A DNA stretch of 21,306 nt. It comes from Candidatus Thalassarchaeaceae archaeon (GTDB lineage Archaea > Thermoplasmatota > Poseidoniia > Poseidoniales > Thalassarchaeaceae). The notes below the pieces were generated by a model. It was not told the origin of the DNA. It saw only the letters and a list, made by a program, of their open reading frames with translations, and searched no databases. Every line of letters begins with the position of its first letter. Position 1 is the stretch's first letter. The translations under genes were made by a program, and so were the position numbers. Positions 1-9,500 of this stretch are shown here, piece by piece. The stretch spans positions 1 through 21,306 of the forward strand of contig JASLJW010000038.1 in assembly GCA_030747885.1 (NCBI GenBank), read 5' to 3'.

Positions 1-1
1 G

Positions 2-2914
2 ATTGTAATTACAACAAACGGCCCAGGCGAAATCCTGACTTGGGAACTCGAAGGAACCCTGCCAACAGGCCTCACATTCACTGCAGCAAACCAGACCATT
101 TGGGGAACCCCAACTGAGCTGATGACCACAACCCAATACACTATCTGGGCAAACAACACTGGTGGAACTGTATCTGCAACTCTCAACATTACAGTGAACG
201 ATCAAGTTCCAGGATTATCAATAACTCCTGAGAATACAACAGCAACCAACAATACTGCAATTCCCACCATTGTTCCAATCCTTACAGGTCCTGGTGAGAT
301 TCTCACATGGGAGCTTGAAGGAGAATTACCAGACGGACTGTCATTTGATTCGAGTACTGGTGAGATTAGTGGAACCCCAATTGAACTGATGACCACGACT
401 CAGTACACCATTTGGGCGAACAATACAGGTGGATCTGTATGGGCAAATCTGAACATTACAGTAAACGATCAAGTTCCAACATCTCTTTCCTACTTGTCTC
501 TAAACCTAACTTTGACCAATAATACAGCAATGTCTCCACAGACACCAGCGATATCTGGTTCCGGCGAAATCACTTCATGGGAGATTAGTGGAGAATTACC
601 AGACGGGCTGTCCTTTGATTCGAGTACTGGTGAGATTAGTGGAACCCCAATTGAACTGATGATCACGACTCAGTACACCATTTGGGCGAACAATACAGGT
701 GGTTCAATCTCCACTCAACTCAATATTACTGTAATTGATCAAGTGCCAACACTAAGTTATCCATCGATATCTCTTTCTTTGACCATCAACACAGTCAATG
801 CAGAAATTCCGTTTGAACCAACCCTTACTGGCTCTGGTGATATTTTATCCTGGGGGATTAGTGGAGAATTACCATCAGGAATGAATTTCAATTCCGCCAC
901 GGGAATAATTTCTGGAATCCCAACTGAACTTTGGTCGACCATCAACTATACTGTCTGGGCGAACAATACCGGTGGTTCGGTTGATTTCTCCTTCGATCTA
1001 ACAGTTGTCGATCAAGTGCCAAACAACATTGCTTATCCTGATCTGAACCTAACTCTCACGAACAATACTGCAATGTCCCCTCAAACGCCTTCAGTATCCG
1101 GACCCGGCTCGATTACTTCATGGACAATTAGTGATTCGTTACCTGATGGAATTTCCTTCAACCAAGCCACTGGAGAAATCTCAGGAACTCCTACTGAATT
1201 GTGGCCTGTAACCCATTACATTGTTTGGGCGAACAATTCAGGTGGCTCTGTCTTTGTGGAATTCAATCTCTCTGTGATTGCTATTGTCCCATCAGTAGGA
1301 TATGCTTCTGATGCCTTGACTCTGACTGTTGGAGATTTGATGACCCCTCATGTTCCATCCAATTCTGGTGGCGACGTAGTATCATGGGAAGTAGAACCAG
1401 AATTACCAGATGGAATATCCATCAATCCTACAACAGGAGAGGTATCTGGAACTCCAACAACTCCTCAAACCGCATTGATTTACACAATTTGGGCAAACAA
1501 CACAGGTGGAACCACCACATACAATCTCACATTGACGATTATTGATAATCCAGCAGTGGTTGAACTATCTGAAAATACAATTGTAGTCACAATTGGAGAA
1601 ACGATTGACTTAGTCCATGTTAATGTGACTGGTGGAGAAGTTATTGAGTGGGGCATCCATCCAGAATTACCTAATGGAATCATATTTGATACAATCAACA
1701 AGACCATTCACGGCGCATCTACAGTGTTGAGCCCAGAAACAATCTACACAATTTGGGCGAACAATTCAGGTGGCCCTCAATCATCAACCATCACGATCAC
1801 TGTTATCGACATTCCACCTGTAATTTCGTATGAAGAAGAGCATGTTTTCTACAACAACACCACAGTCGTTGAAATTGAAGCTAACCTCAGTGGTGGTGCA
1901 CCAGTCAACATATCAATCAGTCCAGAATTGCCTGACGGATTATCCTTCAACCCATCCAATGGTACGATTCATGGAATGCCAACCGAAATTATTCCTAAGA
2001 CACAATTCTCCATTACAGTGACCAATTCAGGTGGTTCGTTTACTTCGAAATTGAATATTACAGTATTACCTAATTCGGGATGTACAGACCCATTGGCTGA
2101 GAATCATGATCCAATTGCATTGGAGGACAACGGGTCTTGTATCTACACAGATTCCGATGGGGATGGTGTTTACGATATCAATGAAATTCTTGGCTGTACA
2201 AACCTCACTGCTCTCAATTACCAATCCAATGCTACAGATGACAATGGGTCTTGTATTCCACGTCTTCTCGTAACTTATCCAGATTATGAAATGGAATTCA
2301 TCATAGGCCAGAAAAATATCACCATTATTCCGACAGCGATTGGTCAAACTGTAGAAACATGGGAAATCACTCCTTCTTTACCTAAACCACTTGAATTCAA
2401 TTATCTTGTTACAGATGGAATCTTGATTTTGGATAGAGGAACGATTTCGGGTATACCATTAATTTCCCAAGCTTTGACGAATTACACAATAACTGCAATC
2501 GATGAAGATACCAATCAATCAGTGACAATCAACATTACAATACGAATTTTGGAGGATTCGGATGGAGATGGAAAGCCTAATTTGGGGACTTCAAATTGGG
2601 TTGAGGACCTCGACGATGATGATGATGGATATCCAGATCTAATAGAGGAAGAGTGCAAATCAGATCCACTAGATCCTTCTAATACGCCTAAGTTGGATGA
2701 AGAAGGAAATTGTATGAAAGAGTCTACTACTGGGGAAGAGAATCCACCTACGCCAGGAACAACTGCAAATGTCTACTATTGGTGTATTTTGCCATTGGCA
2801 ATCATTCTTGTTATATTCATCTTCAATCTGTTGGCCAACGAAAGGGAGAAGCAACTCAAAGACGAAGAGGAAAATGTACAATTAGAGGATTCAGATCAAG
2901 ATGATGAAATTTAA
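2..2914 (+). CDS. Secreted Ig-repeat surface protein with C-terminal membrane anchor (5' end missing)
   Basis: The frame is open from base 2, so the gene begins upstream; 970 residues are visible. They form eight Ig-like repeats of about 90 aa of the putative-Ig (He_PIG) type, each with the pattern SWE...ELPDGLSF...TGEISGTP...YTIWANNTGGS. Two 21-residue modules follow (2078-2140 and 2192-2254) with the pattern GCTxP/L..N....A..DNGSC, each with two Cys that could pair. Between them lies a calcium-type loop, DSDGDGVYD. A further Ig-like domain and an Asp-rich stretch (EDLDDDDDGYPD) come next, then one transmembrane helix (about 2766-2838) and an acidic, probably cytoplasmic tail. About 34 N-x-S/T sequons recur at the same repeat positions. 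These features suggest a calcium-binding, glycosylated envelope or adhesion protein. The ligand is unknown. Its stop overlaps that of the opposing gene. Confidence 0.88.
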   Translation: MVITTNGPGEILTWELEGTLPTGLTFTAANQTIWGTPTELMTTTQYTIWANNTGGTVSATLNITVNDQVPGLSITPENTTATNNTAIPTIVPILTGPGEILTWELEGELPDGLSFDSSTGEISGTPIELMTTTQYTIWANNTGGSVWANLNITVNDQVPTSLSYLSLNLTLTNNTAMSPQTPAISGSGEITSWEISGELPDGLSFDSSTGEISGTPIELMITTQYTIWANNTGGSISTQLNITVIDQVPTLSYPSISLSLTINTVNAEIPFEPTLTGSGDILSWGISGELPSGMNFNSATGIISGIPTELWSTINYTVWANNTGGSVDFSFDLTVVDQVPNNIAYPDLNLTLTNNTAMSPQTPSVSGPGSITSWTISDSLPDGISFNQATGEISGTPTELWPVTHYIVWANNSGGSVFVEFNLSVIAIVPSVGYASDALTLTVGDLMTPHVPSNSGGDVVSWEVEPELPDGISINPTTGEVSGTPTTPQTALIYTIWANNTGGTTTYNLTLTIIDNPAVVELSENTIVVTIGETIDLVHVNVTGGEVIEWGIHPELPNGIIFDTINKTIHGASTVLSPETIYTIWANNSGGPQSSTITITVIDIPPVISYEEEHVFYNNTTVVEIEANLSGGAPVNISISPELPDGLSFNPSNGTIHGMPTEIIPKTQFSITVTNSGGSFTSKLNITVLPNSGCTDPLAENHDPIALEDNGSCIYTDSDGDGVYDINEILGCTNLTALNYQSNATDDNGSCIPRLLVTYPDYEMEFIIGQKNITIIPTAIGQTVETWEITPSLPKPLEFNYLVTDGILILDRGTISGIPLISQALTNYTITAIDEDTNQSVTINITIRILEDSDGDGKPNLGTSNWVEDLDDDDDGYPDLIEEECKSDPLDPSNTPKLDEEGNCMKESTTGEENPPTPGTTANVYYWCILPLAIILVIFIFNLLANEREKQLKDEEENVQLEDSDQDDEI
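321..432 (+). repeat. Near-identical direct repeat, copy 1 (pair at 591-702)
   Basis: This 112-bp stretch recurs exactly 270 bp (90 codons) downstream with three differences that I count: two synonymous changes and one Thr-to-Ile change. The other repeats in the same gene are far more diverged in DNA. This points to a recent internal duplication or gene conversion between adjacent Ig domains. Confidence 0.9.
591..702 (+). repeat. Near-identical direct repeat, copy 2 (pair at 321-432)
   Basis: This is the second copy of the 112-bp unit at 321-432, shifted by exactly one 90-codon Ig repeat. It encodes the core from the ELPDGLSF segment to WANNTGG. Confidence 0.9.
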
Positions 2915-3450
2915 TCTGCTTTAATTCCTAGAAGTATTAACGCTATTCCAATGATTCCAACTCCGTATGCAAGTAGTGGTGTAAGTTTCACGTTGTATGA
3001 AATTTCTACATTTACTGTTTCTTTTTCTCCCCCTAGTGAATTACCAACAACTGCCCGAAGATCTCCTCCTTCCAGTGACCAAGCGAGAGTCCCATCTGCA
3101 TCTGGCCCACCTGCTTTGAATTCGAGATTTTCAGTATCGCAGACAAGGTAACCATTTCCACTATCGATACATTGGTCAGCAAATTCTGCCGAAACAATTC
3201 CGACCCATACATCGTTTGAACCCCATTCGATGTTGACATCTGCAGAGATGAAACTAGCAGCAGCTGCAGGAATAGTCACTCCTTCCTCCACCATAATTGC
3301 ACTATCACATGCATCAAGAAATGAGATGCCCGTATCACATGCCGGAATTTCTGTATTGATTGGAGGTAAATCACCACTGTATCCGATTATTCCAGTTGGA
3401 ATAAAAATGAGAATTAGTATGGCTCCATTTACTATCCACTTGAGTTTCAT
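2911..3450 (-). CDS. Small secreted or membrane-anchored protein of unknown function
   Basis: This 179-aa protein has a hydrophobic N-terminus (about residues 5-24, signal peptide or anchor). The extracellular part carries four Cys (38, 48, 94 and 104) that could form two disulfides. A second hydrophobic helix (about 157-176) ends in a short KAD tail. I do not recognise a family. The size and bitopic layout resemble a small accessory envelope protein. An AAGGT element lies about 8 nt upstream of the ATG as a modest ribosome-binding site. Its stop is tail to tail with the Ig-repeat gene, and its start is divergent from the giant calcium-loop protein, so it lies between two surface-protein genes. 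A role with them is only inferred. Confidence 0.75.
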   Translation of the reverse strand: MKLKWIVNGAILILIFIPTGIIGYSGDLPPINTEIPACDTGISFLDACDSAIMVEEGVTIPAAAASFISADVNIEWGSNDVWVGIVSAEFADQCIDSGNGYLVCDTENLEFKAGGPDADGTLAWSLEGGDLRAVVGNSLGGEKETVNVEISYNVKLTPLLAYGVGIIGIALILLGIKAD

Positions 3451-3551
3451 TGAAGGACCTTGAACGCATCAACCAAATGAACTTCCCCGAATTTTGGTTC
3501 ATGATACAGACATCCTTTGGTGATACGGAAGTGCCCGATAAGCCCGTGTCG

Positions 3552-3593
3552 TTGATATACACCATGAGGGTGCACAGTTACTTCCTAGGTGAG
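3552..3593 (+). promoter_or_regulatory. Probable TATA element and Shine-Dalgarno site for the giant protein
   Basis: TTGATATACACC (about 3552-3563) is TATA-like and would place transcription start near 3580. AGGTGAG at 3587-3593 is a strong archaeal ribosome-binding site, 6 nt before the ATG at 3600. This supports 3600 over the upstream ATGs at 3450 and 3564. The TATA call is tentative. Confidence 0.4.
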
Positions 3594-3599
3594 CGGAGC

Positions 3600-6500
3600 A
3601 TGCAGGAACAACTACAGATAAACAAACGAATGAAGAATTTACGAAGCAGGACGTCGGCAACGATTCTTGTTTTGTTGATGGTAATGAGCACGACAATTGC
3701 AATGATGCCTGTTGGTGCAGATTCATCTTCAACAGGATCAGGAATTTATGCAACTGATGGTGACCGTACACCTTACCAATCCACTAATCAAGGTGGTACT
3801 CAGCAAGGGGGAGCGCCAGTTCCAGGAGCTGTCGATAGGTCGCCTTTCACTCACCCAGCTCTTCGAGATCCTTCGTGGGCAGACCTACTATCCGGCTCGG
3901 GTAAGATAGCTGATCTTTCCGCAATATCGCTACGCTCCGAAGCCTATTCGTTCATGCTTGAAGAGACCAATTTAGGAGATCACGATAACGATGGAATCGG
4001 TGACCTTGATGACCTTGATGATGATAACGATGGAATTTATGATTTGATTGAACGTTTCGATGGTTGCTTTGGAACGGATCCATTGGACCACGACAACGAT
4101 GGAATCGTTGACGAGTTTGACAATGACGATGACAATGATGGAATTCTCGAAGGACCAATTGATTACACACAAGGTGCAGACCCGTTGAATGTCAGTACTG
4201 ACCGATACGTGATTCCAACCACTATTCATCCATGGACTGCAACTCAAGTTGGTTCGGGATATCTGGTTGATCAGAATCCAATGGATCGGGATAACGACGG
4301 TGTAGACGACGAAGATCCCGATGGTAGTGGCCGTGAGTCATTCGATGAGGATGATGATAACGATGGTCGACTAGATCAATTCCTTTGGCCATGTGATTTC
4401 GATGGCGATGGTATTCAGGATTATTTGGATGATGATGATGATGGAGATACAATTCTTGACCATGAGGATGCTGACCCATACAACGCTTCAGAAACTCAAA
4501 CTATGGTTGCTGCTGCTGCTGCCAGTTCAAGCGATGAATTGGTGTATGCTGCTGCAACATCTTGGAGTTTTAACAACTATGCCGCCTACTCATTCAGTGT
4601 AGACTATGTTGCCTTAGAAGCACTATACCACCCAAATTCACCATCATTTACTACAATCACAGACGGTGATCTTGATGGTGATGGGATGCCTAATTTCCTT
4701 GATCCAGATAATGATAATGACGGGACTCCCGATTCTGCAGATACGGATGACGACAATGATGGATTATTGGACATGTGGGACCCTGATGACGACAATGATG
4801 GTATCAAGGACGTTTGTCTTAGAGTAGATACCAACGGAGATGGAACAATTGACTATCCTGGAATCACAGGAGCTCTCGAGACTCCTGGAATTGATTGCGA
4901 GATGGATTATGATACGGATTTAGACGATGATCGTTGGAGGGCAATGGACCAGGATTACGACCTTACCATGGATTGGTTTGACTTAGATGTTGGAGGAACA
5001 CCTAATCCAGACAATGACCTAGGTCCACCAGCCATTGATATCAACGATGATCCATGGGACTGGGACAACGATGGTATTCAGAATGAGAACGACTCGTTCA
5101 TGAACGCAACCCAAACACAGGTTTACAGTACAACAGGATGGAATTGCCCAACTCCTACCAATAAGAATCCCCAAAACCCTGCTACAGAGTGTATAACTGA
5201 GCGCAAATCATTCGTTGGAAACAACGATTGGGATGGCGATGGAATCAACAATTGGTACGATGTTGATGATGACAATGATGGCGTACCTGATTTCTTAGAT
5301 ATCGATTGGAATTGTGATTTAGATGATGATAATGATCTCCATTTAATCAACGGTTCTCGTTATCGAGATGATGGTCCAAACGACATCGATTCAGATATTG
5401 ATGGTGACGGATTAATGAACGATGAGGATTGGGACGATGATAACGATGGAATCAACGATTTATACGACCCTGATGATGGAAATTGTGGTGAATTAGATAT
5501 TGATTCAACCGACGATTTCGCTCAACCATATTATCCAGTTCAGGATGGCGCCTCAATCACTGGTGCAGGCGACAGTCAAACCTACGGTACAAACATGTCC
5601 GATTTCTGGAACATGAGTCATACTACGAACCCATTCACAGCAGCAAATGGTTTCGTATTGCCATACAATGGATATGACCCAACAGGTACTGCCGACGGTT
5701 CAATCACCAATGGCCGAATCCCTGAATTTTATTGGTATTACATTTCACGATGGAGTCCTTGGAATGGAGACAATGCCTGGGACATTGATTCTGATGGTGA
5801 TTCTTTGATCAATGGTCTTGATGTCGATCAAGATGGTGATGGATTACCTGATGGATGGGATCAGGACGAAGGAAACGATGGATTCCTAGATGTTGATGAT
5901 GTTAGAATGGGAGGAACATTCGATTATGATCGATGCGGTTGGAATGCTGTGGGTGGATATCTTTGCGGATATGAATATGCATTTACCTACATGCTTCCAT
6001 TGGATTCAGGAACTAATTTCCAGTATACCAAAGCATACAGTATTCGACCAGATGCAACTTACACTGACGGCCAATATGATGGAGCAAATAGCAACGGAAA
6101 TCACGATTGCTTCGAAGCCAGTTGTTGGCATTTTGAATTCAATGGACAAACCACGGCCGCAGTTTCATTTGATGAAATAAATCACAATCGTGATCTTTTC
6201 ATTGCATGGAGAGGTCTTGGAGAAGGGCTATTCAATTGGAATGCAGATGTCAATGGAAACTTCTTCCCTGATGAATATGCGGATATGCTGAATGACAGTG
6301 TAGACCCTGACGACGATTGTGGTGCACCAAATGCAGGTACTCCTAATCCCCAATGTATGTTCAATGATACAGCTGATTTAGATGATGATTTTGATGGAAT
6401 TTACGACCATTGGGACATGGATGATGATAACGATGGTATTTGGGATTTCTTTGAGATTGACGTAAACGACGATCTAGATGATGATGCAAATACACTACCT

Positions 6501-9500
6501 CCAGGCAATTTCTTCACTGGAACCAACTGTTTCGATAACGATGATGACGGAACGGATACAGATCCAGATGAGGATGGATTCTATCAAGCGGTATGGGATC
6601 AAGGAGTACTAGGTCAAGGACTCCTCTTCCCAGAATACTATGACGTCGATAACGACAATGATGGAATTGTGGATACCGAAGATCCTGACGACGATAACAA
6701 TGGTGTTTTGGATGTTACACAAGAGTTGACTTGCTTCGTAGGTGAAGAACAATCTCCATGGGATCACGACAATGATGGTATCCCTGATTGGAAAGATACT
6801 GATTGGGACATGGATGGAATATCGAATACTATTGAGCGTGGAAATGTTACTCCATGGGTCGCTCCATGGGATCACGATAATGACGGAATCCGTGATGATA
6901 TTGATCTTGATGATGATTCAGATGGAATGCAAGACAAGGATGAGATTCTCCTTTGGCCCCAGAGATACAACAACCAATCCACCAATCCTTGGGATCACGA
7001 TGATTTCGGAGGCGGTTTAGGGATTGCAAATCCAGCCGATCCCTCAACTGGACCGGATGTAATAGACAATGATGACGATAACGATTCACGTGTAGATGGA
7101 GACTGGGACCATATTGAGGATTCAGAACTTTCTTCTGATTGGGATAGTGACAACGACGGTATTCTCGATGAAGATGATAAGATACCTACTCGAGTGAATA
7201 TGAGCATCCCTGAAGTAATGTGGATGGATGGTAAGAAGGCTGCAATCTTTTCAGGTTCAGTATCTTGGTTAGATCCATCCCTCAGTCAGTTTGTTCCTGC
7301 TCCTAATTTACCTGTTCAAGTGACAATTGAATGGGCAAGTAATGGAACAATGGCACTTGAGACAATAGATGTCCTATCCACTCAGTTTGGTGGTTTCACA
7401 GTTGGTCAATTCTTGTTGCCTGAAGATTTGTCTGTTGGACCAAACACAACTTACAATGTATATGCAGAAGTTACTGAGATGTTCATTCATGATGGCAGTC
7501 AGTCTGAATTATATCCTCTAGAAATTCGTGCTAACACATCATTTGACTACGTCGCTCCAGAGTACTTGCGAAGCGGAGAAAACCCCCTCTATCTAGATTT
7601 CAAGACGCATTATTCAGCCGATTGGGATCGAGGTATATTCGACAACCGTATCAAATATGCACCAGTCACATTCAATGTTAGTGGTGGACCATTTGGTAAT
7701 CGCCAGGCTCCATCTACTTTTGATGGAGCAGGCCAGGGCTTCAGAGCAGATGCTGGTGGATATGTTTCACTTACATTCGTTCAATCAGCCGGAGCACAAG
7801 GTGAATGGAAACAAGTTCGTTACAATGCTTCAATGAACAACGGTCCTGGAACCATACCTGGTGGTTATGAGGAAATCATTTGGAACGCTTTCCTTAATGA
7901 TCACGACGTCCTTGGTCCTTACTCATATTCTAATACGACTCTTCCCAAGGGCAATTACGAATTTTTGGGTAAAGTGGACATGAGTTATGCAGGAGCCAAT
8001 GAATGGCCATTCCCTTGGCTAGAAGGTGATCAAACTGATACATTCATCATCAAATCCATGGAAAGAATGTACATTGGTTCTCAAATAATTGTCCCATCCC
8101 ACAATCCAGTATTCTTCTGGGATGCACAACAGTTTACAGGAGCTAGTTTTGGTGCATGGAGGCCAATGTTTAGTGAACAAGGGCTAGTTAGTGCAGGCTA
8201 TGATTTGGATTCATCTGGAAGTATTGAACAGAATGAATTTGATATTGTAGCTGCTGGTAGACAGTATGCAGTTCTTTGGAATGATAATCTTGCAGACTTA
8301 CCTTTGGGCGATGCAAATGAAGGCATTGATTCTCCACTTCGAGATTATGTTTCCACGAATAACACACATTGGTTTGTAGCTATGTTGAATGGTGCAGATC
8401 AGAACGCACCACCTTGCGGGCCAGTGAATCCTTTGGATCCCGAAAGTCCAGTTCGTTGTGAAATTGTTCCTGAAATGAATACGGGAGAAACACTCCAAAC
8501 GATTGGAAATGTCAAAAATCGCACATTTGTTCCATGGACTGAGGCCAGTTTAGTCACTCAAGTTGATCTCGACCAAGATGGAGTCTTCGCCGGCGCTAGG
8601 GAGAATACCAACGCAAAGACACCAGTATTGGCAGGCGGCCTTGCTATGGTCAATTTCTCTTGGGATTGGTATACTGAATACGAAGCCACGACCTATAGTG
8701 TCAGAATGAACTTCGTAGATTCCAATTTCTTCTTCACTGGAAATCAGACATATACTCTCTCACCTACAGGTGCGTACGTTAACGTCAGTGTGGTTGGAAC
8801 CACGGATTTCCGGTTGAATTCAGTACCTACCTTATACAGAGGAATGAATACAACATTGGAGGCAAAATTGATTGATAACGCTGGACAAGCAGTCCCCTTC
8901 CAACCAGTAAATTGGACATGGTCAGCAAATGGCACTTCAGGACTTTCTCAAACCGCCCAAAATGGTATTTTTAAGATTGATTTGAACATCACTGAATCCC
9001 ATGATTTAGGAAATTTCACAATGTCTTTTGGATTCCCAGGCACAAGTCGTTTGAAGAGTTCTTCAGTTACTCAGAACCTCTGGGTTGTAAGTCGCACATT
9101 CATCAATATTGAAGCAAGTACTAGTGGTGAACGTTCAAGTGGAGATGTTTGGTCAGTATCTGCCCAAGTAACTGACGATAATCGTACACCTACAATTCGT
9201 GACCTTGGTCAAGCATTGGATGGTCAAGGAGAAAATGGTGGTAAGGTATTGCTAATCTTTGAAGGAACGGACTTCAACAATATACAACATCGGCAAATTA
9301 TGTCCACACTGTATCCAAATGCAGGTTCTGTTTACCATGAAATGTTGTTGGATCCTCAATTGCTTCAAGATGACCCTGAATCATTCTTGCCAGATGGATT
9401 TGGACCAGTCAATGTAATTCTTAGATTTGAAGAGAACTTACCTCACGAAGGTTGTGTAGCACTTGAGGGATACATGTTGGATATGCAAGGCGCATGGGAC

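Noticed and set aside
3450..3599. Upstream ATGs that would extend the giant protein by up to 50 residues
   Set aside because: The extension would place about 50 extra residues before the signal peptide, would begin in the start codon of the divergent gene, and lacks the AGGTGAG site present before 3600.
3975..7186. Possible CRISPR array or microsatellite
   Set aside because: The units are irregular in length and codon use, have no uniform spacers, and stay in one long reading frame encoding calcium loops.
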